NCBI GenBank assembly: GCA_023101885.1
Contig: JALPQD010000359.1
Coordinates: 1,488,001-1,552,000, forward strand
Direction: 5' to 3'
DNA: 64,000 nt
Source of the DNA: Typhlomys cinereus
Taxonomy: Eukaryota; Chordata; Mammalia; Rodentia; Platacanthomyidae
Position numbers and translations under genes: made by a program. Below are positions 23,561 through 36,993 of the stretch, one piece after another. The notes beneath the pieces were generated by a model. The model searched no databases, was not told the origin of the DNA, and saw only the letters and a list, made by a program, of their open reading frames with translations. How positions within the stretch are numbered: the stretch's first letter is position 1; every line of letters begins with the position of its first letter.

Positions 23561-23857
23561 ATCACAGGTTTTGGTCAGAATTATTTGCGCAATTAGTCGT
23601 AACATTCTTAATGATAGATTTACTCAGAATATGGTTCATTTCTAATTATTCAAATTATGTAGATGCTTGATGTATTTTTCTAAAATTTATTTTGAACTCT
23701 ATAACTAATAGTAGAATTACTAGGATTCAAGTAGATTTTCTGCCTTTTTTGTTATACTATATGATGAATAATTATTCCTGGCTGTACTTGTGACTTGAAA
23801 TGCACATTAAAAATTAAGATAACCTTTTTCTATTAATTTTTCTCTTTCTTTCTCTCC

Positions 23858-23938
23858 CTTCCTTCCTTCCTTCCTTCCTTCCTTCCTTCCTTCCTTCCTT
23901 CCTTCCTTCCTTCCTTCCTTCCTTCCTTCATTCCTTCT
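23858..23938. repeat. (TTCC)n microsatellite grown from a SINE tail
   Basis: Pure TTCC units ending at the tail end of the antisense B4 element that follows. On the element strand it is a (GGAA)n tail. Confidence 0.95.
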
Positions 23939-24148
23939 TTCCTTAAGACACTGAGCCTCAGGTTCAGCATTTAGTCAGGGGTGACTTCAAACTCTTAATC
24001 TTGATGTTCTTGTCTCTCTGTCCCAGGTTTCACAATTATAGGCAGATACTGATGTGTCCTGTTCAACAGGCATCTGTGAACTAAACCTTGAGCTCCTTGG
24101 AAGCCAGGCAAGCCCTCTACCAAATGAGCTTCATTACTAGCCTCAAGT
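23939..24148 (-). mobile_element. B4-type SINE (ID head plus B1-like body)
   Basis: On the minus strand an ID-like head (GCTCATTTGGTAGAGGGCTT) is followed by a B1-like part (TGCCTATAATTGTGAAACC, AAGAGTTTGAAGTCACCCC). The order ID then B1 is that of B4. Diverged. Confidence 0.65.
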
Positions 24149-24779
24149 ACCTTTTTTCATTCTTGAAAGCTGGTGAAGTAAAAGTCACTTGGAATTTATG
24201 GAGTATATATTTTGATTTCTACAAATTATTACTGTCATAATTGTTTTACAGAAATTATGTATTTGATCTTCAATTTAGTTTAACAAGTACACTAGAGTAA
24301 CATAAAAGAAACACATTTTGCCTTTGTAGGTTTTCATAATGCATCTGCCTCCTCTTTCAGGAAGCACTTCTTGGAAGTACTTCTTGAAAGACTCCTCTAC
24401 ATACACTTGGAAGGGCACAAATTAAGAATGAGTTGTGCTTATCTGACCTGAAACTGGGTAGAGTTAGACACAGACAAGACTCAGAATGCACCTGCAAAAC
24501 CAAGCATGAGGATTCAGTGCCACATAGCATGAACTCTAGAAAGAGGAAAATTCAGGAAACAAGATGTTTTGTACATTGTCACAGAGTTATGTAATTTCAA
24601 GAGAAAAGTCAAGCACCAAATATAAGTGAATGAAATACTTTTCCATAAACTTTATGATGGTGTGTGTTACCATGAGAAGAAGGGGTATCACCACTGAGAA
24701 GACCCTGTGATCTTTCATTTGGTGTTCCACTGGAGTCAACACCTTTTAACTCACTGGGACTATTGAATTCCTCCGCCTC
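24149..24779. other. Unique sequence, nothing recognised
   Basis: No long open frame and no repeat body that I recognise. Confidence 0.5.
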
Positions 24780-25165
24780 TCATGGTTTGTATTATTTATC
24801 AATAGAAACAGAATGCCATTCACCTTGGAGATATTCTCTACTTTAATGTTGGCTTTTGGGTGATCTGTGAGTTATTGTCTTGATTACAATCATCGATGTG
24901 GAAAGACCAGTCCACTGTGTGTGGGACCCCTTCCTTAGACAGGTAGTTTAAAGATGGAGATAACAAGAAAGCAAACACCATTCACCTGACGCCCTGTGCT
25001 CTTCTATTAGATGTGATATGATGAGTTTCCTCAGCTCCTTCTCCTGTAATTCTGTCATGAGCAACTGTAACTTGAGGGTTGTGAACCAAGAAATCTCTTC
25101 TTCTTTTAAGTTGCTTGGATCATATGTTTTGTGTAGCAATGTGACATAAAATTAAAACCATTCCC
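24780..25165 (+). mobile_element. Old solo LTR, MaLR/ERVL-like
   Basis: GATGTGGAAAGACCAGTCCA followed by CTGTGTGTGGGACCCCTTCC is the pattern of a known class of rodent LTRs, and the end shows CTTTTAAGTTGCTTGGATCA and GCAATGTGACATAAAATTAA. No internal region is attached. Boundaries are approximate. Confidence 0.55.
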
Positions 25166-25360
25166 TTAGTACCATTATTGGAAACAGTTCAGTGTAATCT
25201 TTCCCTACCTACACATGCATTTGAGAAAGAGATATTCTACTTTAATTCTTGAATCTTCTCCCCTAACACCATTCCTCAGTGACCTGTAAAGTCTGTCCAC
25301 TTTTCATTTTCCACTGAGATTATAGATGGCGTTTGTGGGTTTTATGCAGTAGGATTTTTG

Positions 25361-25560
25361 GATAGCAAGATTGCTCAATGGGTAAAAGTTATTACTCCTG
25401 AACCAGGTCACCTGGGTTTGATACAAGGAACCTACCTGGTGGAAAGACTACTGACTTCCAAAAATTGTCCTTAATTCCATATGCATCTTGGCATGTGTGT
25501 ACCTGCTTATTCTTCCTCTCCTTTCCTCCCTTTCTCTTTCCTATAAATAAAAAAATAGAG
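25361..25560 (+). mobile_element. B3-type SINE
   Basis: The head GCAAGATTGCTCAATGGGTA and the GACCTGGGTTTGAT-like B-box region are followed by CCTACCTGGTGGAAAG. An AT-rich tail, ATAAATAAAAAAATAG, ends at about 25560. Confidence 0.7.
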
Positions 25561-25738
25561 GAATTAAGTAAAATTTAAATGTGTTCACTGATTTATTTGC
25601 TAGATTTTATTTCTGCTTAACTATCTTTGGGATGACTAACCTTTCCTTCGGGTTTGCTGGTGACAAGAGAGTGCTCAGCTGTTCTTCCTCACGTGATTTT
25701 GCATTAAACAGGTACATATGCCCAGCTCATGTTGCTTC

Positions 25739-26521
25739 CCCCATGCAGTGTCATGTCAGTCCCCACCCCTCCTCTCTCTGGCTGCTCCATCCAGTCTCTA
25801 CCAGACTATTAGTCATTTATTTTCCCATTGCCTCCTCAGCCTTTGTAAATGACTTAGACTCAGGCTTACATGCTTGCCTTCTTTCTATGAATACATTCTT
25901 TTAAGATTTCCTTAATAGATAAAGGAGAAAAAACATGATTTCTGCATTTTTTTTCTTTTCTTTTTGTTCATCCCTCTGTTTGAAGCATAAGTATTCAAAA
26001 GTTAGGTACTCAAAAAATAGCAAAAAGGAATTTAAAATATAAATAGATGTTTTGAATACTTATCTTAAAATTTATTCTGCAAACCCTCGTCACCTCTCTT
26101 CCATTTTACTTCACCCTTACCAACATATGTCTTAAAAATAAGCTGCAGGATTTCATTTTATTTCAGCCCACTTAATCTTCAAACTCTCTCCAGTTTGACA
26201 TTTTCTGAAAAGCCACTCTCCTGAAATTGCTCCCTCTGTGATCACTTATGAATGCTTATGTCCAAATTCAAAAGCACTGTCTTGTCTTCGGTCCTTTTCT
26301 CTACAACAGAGCAGAGCATTTTATAACAGTGCTCTGGAATGCACCATTTCCAGCTCACCTCTCTTCCCCATGCAGCTCCATCTCCACATTCCCTGGGCCT
26401 CTCTCTGGCGGCTTCATCTCATCTCTACCCAAGTATTAGTTTTTCATTTTCCCTTTGCCTCCTCAGCCTTGGAAAATGGCTTAGTCTTGGCCATTGGTGC
26501 TTACCTTCTCTCTGTGAATAC
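25739..26521. repeat. Two diverged direct copies of a 156-bp unit
   Basis: 25739-25894 and 26366-26521 have the same length and align without visible gaps at roughly 70 percent. Both run from CCCCATGCAG through CTCTCTCTGGC and TGCCTCCTCAGCCTT to GAATAC. Both lie in open plus-strand frames in the same phase. Between them, 26180-26300 faintly resembles old L2 LINE sequence. Confidence 0.7.
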
Positions 26522-26559
26522 TGTTTTTCTTTTAAGATTTTGTTGCCTTCTGTAGAGAA

Positions 26560-29054
26560 CTTCCATGGTATGACCATATCAGATAGTTGCCCTTCTCTGT
26601 CCAACCGGCTGGGAAGGAGTTACTCATCTCTCCGTTCTGTTTAATAATCAACATGTATGTACAAAGTGGAGACTTTAACTTCCTATTTCTTCTGTTAGAA
26701 TCATAGCCAATTGCTGAGGGTGAAGGATTTGAAGTCAGGTCTCAGTGTCTCACCTTTTTCATTTTGAGTCATCACTGCTGACTTTTGATTTACTTTTTCT
26801 GTAACAATTTCTTTTCCTTTCTTTTTATGTTAGTACTTACAGCAAACCTTTGCTTCACACTAGTCTGTGATAAAAGTCTCTAACAGATTTTCCTACTTAC
26901 TTCTCATTTACTTCAACAAGCCTTGTGTGAAACAAACCTCACCAAGGATCTCCATAGTCAATTACCTTACTGTCTGTCACACATACCATCAGTATTCAGT
27001 TATCCCGGCAGAGCCATCTAATTGTCAGGATGCAATAGAATTGAAACACAGAAATTCTTGTAGAAAAATATAAAAATGGTGCCACTAAAAGGACTAGAAT
27101 ATTAAAACATTTTCTTGTCTTGTATAACTTTTCACTCAAATTGTTTTTTATTCTTTTCTATTCCTCATTTTAAGATAAAATTAAAATTTAATTTATAAGC
27201 ATGGATTTCATGGATAGTCTTGGTTTTCTACAATGACCATTTGAAATGTGAACATAAAACTGCTTGATTCAAACAAAAAAGTACACAGTAAGTCACATGT
27301 ATTTTGTAGCTCACACACAAAAATATATTTCTTTATCAGAACAGTGTAGATATTACATGTAACCACCTTACCTCCATGTACATTTTGATGTATTCTCATT
27401 TTGCCCACTCCTTCATTCAATTCTTAGCTGAATGTAAGGATTGAAAACTGAAGGAACAGCATCTTCATGTCATTTCAGTATTGATGAGTGATTAATAAAG
27501 AGATGTAATATGAGCAGGACAGACACAAACACTTCTGCCTCTTAGTATGTCATCGCTTTCTTTCTGCTTTCCATTGTTTTTCTCACTTGAAGAGAAAACT
27601 GGACCTTTCAGGGGTGCCTGCACCCCAGGTTCTCAGTCAGGACATCAGTAAATACTGTCCTCTCAGCTCACTTAGGTTGAACTCACACAAGTTCCAGGTC
27701 CATGCAGTTCCTGTGCTGTGGGTCATGTAAAGGAAGCACTAAGAATGGTGGTAGCAGATGCAACATTCACATATAAGTATTAGGAGTTGCTATTGACTGA
27801 CTATCAAACCAAGCCCAGGACCCTGTGGGACTGCACAGTTCCCTTCTTTTTGAAACCCACACTTCACTCTTGCTCAAATTGTTTAAAAGCTGTCTCCCAG
27901 CCCAGGCTTTAAATCAGAATTTCAGCAGTAGGACCTACACATGATCTGAAATGAACAGCCATGTTTATCACCTTGCACATGGTTCTATAAATTTATGCCA
28001 GTCTGTACTAGTAATGGAAAATCTTTAAAACCAATTCTTCAATACTTGTGTCATTTTGAACCATTGTCTATGATAGAGTATTACTCTCAGTTACCCAATT
28101 ATATCTGTGCTTTGGTCTATATTGTATTTTTGCAACATAGTTATATAGTTCTCTTACTACTAATGAGAATTGTGTCTTCCTTTCTCTCAAACACATTTAA
28201 GAGTTTAATGCATGGAGAAAAATTTCCCTTGCCCCACTACCATAGCAATGGTAAACCTTCATTTTGCTTGTTTTTTTTCATAGTACTTATATTGTAGGCC
28301 ATTTATTTTGTGAACATTGTTGTACAGTGTCATTTTTTATTCATTTATGAATATGTTCTTTTTTATTTCGTTGCTTGTTTCTTGATCAGTCATTCTTCTG
28401 AGGTTTAACATAGTCCAAGCTGAAGTTTAAGAATTATGATTTAGGTTTGAAAATCATAAGGTCAGTAATGAATAGTAAAGTTGGCTGCTGTTTCTTCATT
28501 TGATTATACAACAGTACATTTTCTGAAAGGATTTTCCACTCTGATTTTATTTCTGTCATTCACCATAATAGAGCTTTCCCAAATACTTAATTTGCAAAGT
28601 TTAAATAAAGTGACTGAAACTCATCTGGAATGTAACGTCCTTGCTATTCTGTCAGAGTCTCTGCAGGAATTAAGTTCATTTTCTATTTTTTTTTTAATTT
28701 TCTACATTTGTTTCCTTGTGGTTGGCATATGAGTGGCTTTTCTTAAAGACAGGATTTTCCAGCAAATTTAAGACATTCATTACAATGAATTGGAGAGGTA
28801 AGTATCAGGCTCATATGTGCAAACTTGATTTGGAGCCAGGAAGAAAAAGAAATAATTGGAGTAATTGTACCCTGCTTGCTTTTTTTGGTGAAAACAAGTG
28901 CTACTACAGAGGAACCTCAGGTAGTAATGTCTTTGCCAGGAAGTAGGCAATTAGGAGGCTGTGTCCTAGTGCTTGGCTCACATTCTGTGTAATTACTGCC
29001 ATGTCATTATTTCATAAAGTTACACTGAACAGTGCCTGTGCTCTACCTCAACAG
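26560..29054. other. Unique sequence, no gene seen
   Basis: AT-rich. Open frames up to 100 codons are rich in Phe, Leu and Ser, as expected from T-rich DNA. No repeat body recognised. Confidence 0.45.
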
Positions 29055-29110
<56 letters not shown>

Positions 29111-29210
29111 ATACGTATACATACACACACACACGTACATTCACACACATACACAAACACTCAAATACATACACACACATGCAAAAAACACATACAAAGA
29201 CTCACATACA
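29055..29210. repeat. (CA)n microsatellite with imperfect flank
   Basis: A pure CA run from about 29055 to 29107, then imperfect CA/TACA units to about 29210. No SINE body is seen on either side. Confidence 0.95.
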
Positions 29211-30665
29211 GCATGCCGGGTTTTATTTATGATAAATTCAAATCCCATTGTATTTTGATAAAATATCAGTATGTGCAGCTATTTTACAAGCCCCTTTCTC
29301 AGATTTAAATGCTGCTTTGTGAATGTATCAATATGCTTAGTATAATATATGAGTAAGTTTTCTTAAAGTTTATTGTTAGTGAAGCTCTTATTTAAGTGTC
29401 ATTAAGCACATACATATATTTTAGAACAATATATTCCAAACTATACTAAGCTTAAAAAATAAGTGTAACATCTTTATAAGTAGTAATACAGCTTCATTAA
29501 ATTATACATATGTATACAATTCTTGAGTACTTTTCTCATTCAAATATTAAATATTAAGTTTACCTGTGCAACATTGCTTACTGAACTACATATACAATCA
29601 CAGAAAGCATTCTAAAGATTTGCTTGTAATGTGTTTTTTTTTTCTGAGTCCATTTAGGAGGAGGGATGCTATTCATACTTGTTCATGCTTTCTTTCTTTT
29701 TGTGGGTCATATTTTATTTAAGGAGAAAAGCAGACCATGAGGGAACAAAAGAGTTTAAAAAACGCATCCTTGACATGGAATTTCATAACATTTCTGCATC
29801 TAACATCTGGAGAGCCAGTGTGACAGTGACAATCCAATTGACAAAGCTGCCGACCTCATTCACGATCACACTGAAGATGTGGGCACTAAAAGCCCCGCTT
29901 TCATCCCAAATCACTCAACAGATTGTCTCTTCATTTGGGCCTGTAAGACAGAAAGAGAAACCACATTTATTTTGAAGATGCATTCTGAGCGTTGTGCATC
30001 ACTCACTCTGGAAAACAACAGCTCCGAAGAAAGAAACATGCATTATTGGAGAAGAAAGAGAGCAGCTGCAGATCTGGTATAATTGCAGATCCTGGATGGA
30101 TTTGATAATCCAATGATGACTCTGCATAAACTAGAAGTAAAAAGCAAAACATTAATCACCTCAATTATTGCTTTTACATATTGAGACAAGGAGGAAAATA
30201 AATGCATAAAATATTTTTAAGAAGAGAAAATTAAAGGAAAATGAGGGATGGAAGAAAGAAGTCCTAAAATAATAATGCTGACAGGGATAAAATCAGAGTT
30301 ATATCCCCAATGCGTCATCCTCTATGGAGGACAGAAGAGCAAGGGAATAAATAATATGAAGACAGCATATTAAATGTTACGTAGAGATGTATTTTTACAG
30401 TGAAATCTACTGGTTGTCAGGAGCTAAAACAGGACTTCTAGTGTTAGGTCTAGTTATACTCAAGTATTGTTCTTTGTGCTGCCAGTAAAGCTTATGCTTT
30501 GCCATTCAAATAGCAAAGCTTTGCCTATTTGAATGGCAGCTATGATTTAAAGAGCTGTGGGACAGCAAAAGGCAGGGGAACAAATGGAGTTAATGTTATA
30601 GAACATCATTTTAATTACATGGTTCCAGTAGAAATAATCGATCTTGAAGTATGCTCAGATTTCAT
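29211..30665. other. Unique sequence with a palindrome
   Basis: No gene recognised. 29700-30130 is less AT-rich, with two overlapping plus-strand frames (98 and 67 codons) that I could not assign. A palindrome sits at 30500-30538. Confidence 0.45.
30500..30538. repeat. Near-perfect 39-bp palindrome
   Basis: The arms TGCCATTCAAATAGCAAAG and CTTTGCCTATTTGAATGGCA are reverse complements, with a single one-base gap and no spacer. It could extrude as a hairpin or cruciform. Confidence 0.95.
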
Positions 30666-30680
30666 GAAATATAAACCTCT

Positions 30681-30888
30681 GGCTGGAGAAATGGATTAGA
30701 GCTCTGAGTTTGGATCTTAGGTCCCATGTAAAAAGGCCAGGCCAAAATGGTGATGGCCTGCACTTCCAACCCTGGTGGCGGGAGTCTGAGAAATCTCAGA
30801 GAGAAGCAAAGAGGAGGTAGATGCAATACAGGACGATTCTGAAAGTCACACTTGGTCTTCCACAGGGACACACAGTGTTCTCTGACAG

Positions 30889-30946
<58 letters not shown>

Positions 30947-30955
30947 ATTATAAAA
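30681..30955 (+). mobile_element. B2-superfamily tRNA-headed SINE
   Basis: The head GGCTGGAGAAATGGATTAGA is followed by the body (GTCCCATGTAAAAAGGCCAG), a CA run at 30898-30942 and a short A-rich tail. Flanks GAAATATAAACCTCT (30666-30680) and GAATTATAACCCTCT (30956-30970) look like a target duplication, 13 of 15 matching. Confidence 0.9.
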
Positions 30956-31180
30956 GAATTATAACCCTCTTCTGTAAAAATGATTCTGTTATCATCGCTG
31001 AAATATATAGCTATGAACTGAAACTGTACAAGAGGAAACACAAGCTTGGGGTTGAAGGGTCATTTCTATAATCAAATTGCTTGGAAAGCCGAGAAGAAAG
31101 AATTCCTGTGATTCTGAGGTCACCTTGGGTTCCTTAGCAAGAGACAACCTAACTAGGGATGTGTGGAAAGACCAGGATCC

Positions 31181-31292
31181 AAAGAAAAGGAAGAAAGGAA
31201 ATGAAGGGAGAAAAGAAGGAAAGGAAGGAGAGAGGAACGTAGGGAGGGAGGAATGAAGAAGGAGTAGGGAAAAACATAAGAATATGATAGAA
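31181..31292. repeat. Polypurine tract
   Basis: Imperfect GA-rich run on plus, mostly GGAA and GAAA units, interrupted by a few pyrimidines. Confidence 0.85.
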
Positions 31293-34200
31293 AATGAAAG
31301 AAATCAAAAGAAGGCAAGAGGACAGAGCAATGAGAAGGGACTAAAGGACACAGAACAAGAATTAGGTGAATATTGTACATTGCTATATACCTTTTTTAAA
31401 AATGCATCCAGACCAAAGGTTAGCTAGCACCAACAATATTCTGCTCTTATCAGACTTGGCTTTCAGCAAGGTGTGCTACTATGGATCCTTTAGAGTCACT
31501 AGAGAAGCCCTGCTGCACATCCCACAATCACGTCTTCTCTTCATCATCTTTGTACAAGTGAAAATGCATTTCCATGATACATATTCACCAAATCCAGATA
31601 AACTGGAATCCTTCTTTGTCTCAGTGATTTCTGACAATCCTTTTCTTATTTAAGAGCTTTGCATGCAAATCCAAATGGCAACATGAACCAGACATGCTGC
31701 TGCAAGGTTTGCATATGCGTTTCTTTTCCTGGCAAACCTTTCTAGGACCGTTGTTCAAGAAACTACTCCACTTGGACATCCAGGAGAAATGAGCATGAGG
31801 AAAGGCAAAGAGAACCCCAGAATCTCAGCTCAGAGATGCTTAAGTTGCTGATCAAACAAGAGTATTCGATCTTCTTTTATCCAAACGTCTTAAGTAGGAA
31901 AAGCAGAACTCTGTTTAAGTCTAAGCCCATTGGTTTAGATATGTATAGCCTAAACCAACCCTTCCTAACATAATCACATGGTTTGGAATTGAGCAGGCTC
32001 ATATCTAATACCAGTGAAGAGACAAAGAATAAAAGAACAACATGATTCTCCACAGATGTATGGAGAATATTCATAAAGAGAAAGCAGAATTCCACAAAAA
32101 AAATCCAACCATTAATTTATCTTAAAAGTTGATTTGATCACTTTATCTTTTTTTGATCAGCTGTTTATTTCTCTGTCATGTGACCAGAGATACATCAGTT
32201 TGCTGTTGTCACAAAAGTAGAACTCATTTACAAGGACAGATCATAAAAACATAGCATCTCTTCTCATTCTGACCTAGAGAATGGCCAGCATTAGATATCA
32301 AAGTCATTCTGAAGAATCACAGTTAGGCCAGACTTGTCTTAGACAGACTTTGTGGATGGATACAGTGTTTCATTCTTAAAGAAGCCTTAGTGTTGCTGTG
32401 ATTCATTGATCAATACCGAAGACTTTGCCTTACAGGTGCACTCATTAACCTCGCTTAGAATATTCAAACCCATAGCAAAGTCCAAGATTGCCTGCAAAGA
32501 AATAAAAATTTTCATTAAGATCAAGACAAATTCTAAGAATTTGGGTATGTTTCCAGCAGTTGGGTGGTCTTTGTAGCTGTAGATCCTTTTCAGAGCAGAT
32601 CCAGGCTTTGTAAGTTTAATTGAATGGATCTTAGCAGCTGAAGCAAGAGACTAGGAGGATCTAAGTAGTATGTTCGGACCAAGAGAGTTCAGATCATGGA
32701 TAACTTTAATCCCCTGTGAAATCATCAGGACACTAAAGGTAGAGACATAAAAGAGTGGTATTAGTACTCTAAGTTAGTAGGTGTTAATGTAGGAATACAA
32801 AAATTTTTTACCCTTCATAGATCTCTAGGAGAATTTTTACTTTTTAATACTAGAGGACCTATTTCCATGTTCTCATAACCCCTGTATTCTAAGGAATACA
32901 TCCAAAACTCACGAATGCCAACTCAGCACCAGGCCAGTAGCTTTCATCCACTTTAAAATCTGTCCCACAGAAAGCATTGCACAGTGCACCCAGACATAAA
33001 GTATAAATGAAGAAAAAAAAAAGATTCACCAACAATTTTTCTCACAAATGATGAAGCACATCATTTCTTGTTTTATTAGTTTATCTTATCATTTCATGAA
33101 ACAAAGATTTTGTTCACAAAATTAATTTTATCATACAACAATAGGTCAGACTCTATGACAGAGTACCTATGAAAACGCTTTCAATCTTTGTTTTTGTTTC
33201 AGTTGCTCAAGTCAAATGATTCCCATACTTGAAATTTCTTCCAAGCATCCTTCATACATGTACTGTCTCCACACAGCCTTGCACATTCTACTGAAGTTGA
33301 TGGTATTCTCCATGGTGTCAGAAGGCTTCATGTATTATGAGTTTCTTGGAGAAATGCATTTAGTATTTTTTCTGGGATATATATGGAACAACTTTAACAC
33401 TGATACCAGCTGGTGTGCCCTGCCTTTGTTTCCTGTGAGCAGGTTGTGCCTTTGTCAGTTGTTATGAGCCCAGACTCTTCATCAGAACACAAAGTAATTG
33501 GCAGAACAGGGCATAGAAAAAAATATAGGCATGCACTGAAAAAAAATGTTTTCAGCCTAATATAAATTATAAGTGGTTGGACTGAGATGTTTTGAGTTTG
33601 GGGCCCATGGACTAGAAGTTCAGTTTGGGAACTACTAGCTGAAATCATTCAACAGCTTTTCAATACAATTAACATCCACATTACCTAAGCCCTATAAAAG
33701 AATGCATGCTCTAGTATTTCAGGGACAAATGTCATACTAGTCAGCATCATAGCAACAAGTATCATACTGTCACTTGGTGACAGATTTGATTAAGCATCAT
33801 ACTAATGTGGCTCTAGACATGTCAAGTACATTTCTGATACAGGGCAGCATCAAGCTCTATGCCCTACTGTTGCAAGCACAATTTCTAGAAATATCTTTAC
33901 AAAGTTCCTACTTTTGAATCAGAGTTCAAGCTAAAGCTTGCGTAAGTTTCTGCCTCATATTGACTTCAGTGTTCTGCATGCTAGCTCCAAAGCCTGATGT
34001 ATCCCTGCAGGACAGCTAATTGACTTTTGTTAACATCATCACTTCATGTAGGCATATAAAATGACATTCTCTTGATTTACACAGACTGCTGCTGAAACCT
34101 TAGAATAGTTGTCTCAGTAGTCTTAAAATCTGAAATTTGCTACTGATGAGCTCACAGAAAACAATTTTCCATTTACAGGACAGAAGAGCATTGAACATAT

Positions 34201-35239
34201 GGCAGCAGAATGCTCATTTAAATTCTACCCCCAAAGAACTAGGAATAATCAAAATAATGACTGATATTAATAGACAAAGATATAATATAAATGGGAACTC
34301 ACAAATGAGTAACAACCCATAATAGAGTTTTTCTGCAAATGAATCATGATAATAAAGAATGTTCTAAAAGAACAAAAAAAGATTAAAAAAATTGTCCCTA
34401 GAGCAATGACCTAAATTGTAGAAATAAGATAATGTTAGGGATTCCCTTTTTAAGTTATAGTCATCGATTTTTTTCTTTTATTTTGATACAAAACTCAATC
34501 TTACCCTGGAGCTCAATATTTTTTTCTGTCATGTGTTAATTTCTTGCATGAATGCTCTATTTACCTTCATTTAGTCTGTACTTTAGGTGGAATGCGAGCA
34601 GTGCTGATGTGTTTGTTGGCTAGAGCTGAAGCTCTTCAGGCTCTCAAGTAGCTGTGGGCTATAAGACTCCAGAGGCAATTTCAGGGCATGACTTGTCTTG
34701 GTGGAGAAAGACAGGCCTCTTCAATGTAAACTTATGAGCTTTACTTTAACATGCTTCTTCAAGAGCTTCAGAGTACTGGACATCCTTTCTAAAGGCCTCA
34801 CTTATTATTTAAGACTCCATTGTAACCACAATACAGGAATGCTTATTTATATAATAATTGAGTAAAGCTTTATTAATAAAATCATTGTTAAGTTTAACTG
34901 CTGTACTCCAAACTATTTTTGTTCTCTCCTAAAGCAGCCAATTTATAGCATATTATTCAATCTCATATAAACAGTAAAACAGGCGGCCATCAAATTTACA
35001 GTGTGGATTGCTTTAATTTAAGTGCATTTACTTTAATAGCTTTAATAATTACATGCTCCCATCAAGGGGTTGGAAAGAAATACAGTTGAAAAGCTATTGT
35101 AATACCTTAACAGACACTGGACTTATTGCTAAAAGAATCTATGGTTTCCCCACATTACATGTAGACAGCTCGTATAATCTACTCAAACCGTCTTGATGGT
35201 GCCTATTGCTTATTTCAAAAGGCTACCAGTCATTCATGT
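31293..35239. other. Long unique stretch, no gene seen
   Basis: No repeat body or gene-like open frame. The part at 34900-35150 has many homeodomain-type TTTAAT and TAATTA words and lacks repeats. It could be conserved non-coding DNA, but that cannot be judged from one sequence. Confidence 0.4.
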
Positions 35240-35440
35240 AACATTTTTAGAATTTTATTTGTGAGAGACAAAGTTGGCACACATGGAGACAGGGAGAGAT
35301 ATACGCATGCAAACACACACATACACATATATATGTGTATACCTTGACATGATGACATGTGTGTGAGGGTCAGAGAACAATTTTTGTAAGTTACCTGTTT
35401 ACCTTCATCCATGTTACCTTTGGAGAAGGCCTTACTTGCT
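35240..35440 (-). mobile_element. B3-like SINE fragment, decayed
   Basis: A CA-rich portion and then GTGTGTGAGGGTCAGAGAACA, the antisense body word common to B3-type SINEs, followed by TTACCTTCATCCATGTTACC. The head is not recognisable. Confidence 0.45.
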
Positions 35441-36993
35441 AGTTGAACTCACCCATCCCAAATAATCAAGTACTTTTATATATTGGAGCATATGCATACA
35501 GCTTGTTTTCATCTGAAATAGAAAATTGATGTATTATTTTTTTTTCTTATGACCTGCATTACTAATTGAATCCTTCAGGAAAAATCACTTCCAACTCAAA
35601 GACATGATATGTTTGCAAATTCGTATAATGCCAACTCAAGGACATAATGCATTCATCTTTGAAGTCAACTATTCTTTGGGGAGTAATTGTTACTTTGTAT
35701 CCATTAGGAAAGGAACCTTGACTCTGCTTCTGAATCCTCCTGATCAATTTTTATATTTGTTAAAAATGAAATAAATAATTCCTCTAATATTAGATTGTTG
35801 GGAAATTTTAGGAGACATTTCATGAAGCATCAGGCTCCCAGTAGGTATACTCCTTCCTTTTTTCTCACTTCAGTGAAAATTACCCTTTATTCAACATTCA
35901 GCCTCTTTAGTCAGCTGTAGTTCTTGTTATTTAGCTTAGGTGCTGGAAAAATAATGTGGAAATGCTTTATGGGGATCAAACATTTCTCCTTAACCATGAG
36001 ATTTCCATTTATGTGTCAAATGAGTGATATTGTAAAGTCATTACAAATCCAAAACCAAACACAAATCAACATTGCATTGACAGGGTTGTGTTGTTGGTCC
36101 TCACTGAATTCAGGTATTTAATCATCAAATGACTTCGGATGGCTTCTTAGGTAAATATTTACAGGCACTAATTGATTCCAAAGGGATTTTTAATGTTTGC
36201 TCTGCAGTCCTATGGGAACTTTTAAAAGTTTGTTGGACCTGAGAAGAAGACAAGTTATCAACCTTTCCTGTTTTCCCTCCTTTGTGCCTTACTTTTTTCT
36301 CCACATTTCTGGGATGCCTGATCCTCCTCCTCTTCCTTTCCTCCTCCTCCTTCCTTCTTGTTCCTCCTCCTTCCCTACTCCTCTTTCTCCTCTTCTCTTC
36401 CTCCTCCTCCTTTTTTGATAAAAGAAGGGCATCAGTCTCTTCTTACAAAACTCCTTAGAAGGCTTTGGTATTAAACCATTTCTCCAGGTCATAAATTCTG
36501 GGCTTACACTGAGATGGTTTATGAAGTTACTTTCATAATCCCACATCAGACTTTAAAACTTGTCCCCCTCTTCAAAGAATAATATGTAAATCACAATTTT
36601 CCTTGAGCCTCAACTCAGCTTTATAGTTGTCTATGTCTATGTCCCTGATATCTAAAAAGAAACATACCTACTACACACAGACAGACACAAATGTGCACAC
36701 ACACATGCACATACACGTGCACACAGGGATTCATTTTTAATTTAGTAAAAGAAAATATCCCTTTCTTTGATGCGAGATTTTGCTGTCAAAAGAAGTGACC
36801 ATTCCATCTGACTATTCATGCGGAACAGCTCAGTAATCACTTTCTAAGACATATTCACTGGATCTTTTAATTTTAAACAAACTTTCACATAATTCCTAAA
36901 ATTAAGAGTCTAGTAGTCATTTGAATATTATTTCACTTATCCCTTCGGTTTACACATTTAAAACAAATCAAAATATACTAATAGCATTAGTCA
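35441..36993. other. Unique sequence with a pyrimidine tract
   Basis: No gene seen. 36318-36416 is an almost pure C/T run of CTCCTC and CTTCCT units, which produces artefactual Arg/Glu/Gly-rich frames on the minus strand. Confidence 0.5.

Noticed and set aside
29001..29258. Thr-His repeat proteins over the CA tract
   Set aside because: Translation of a dinucleotide repeat.
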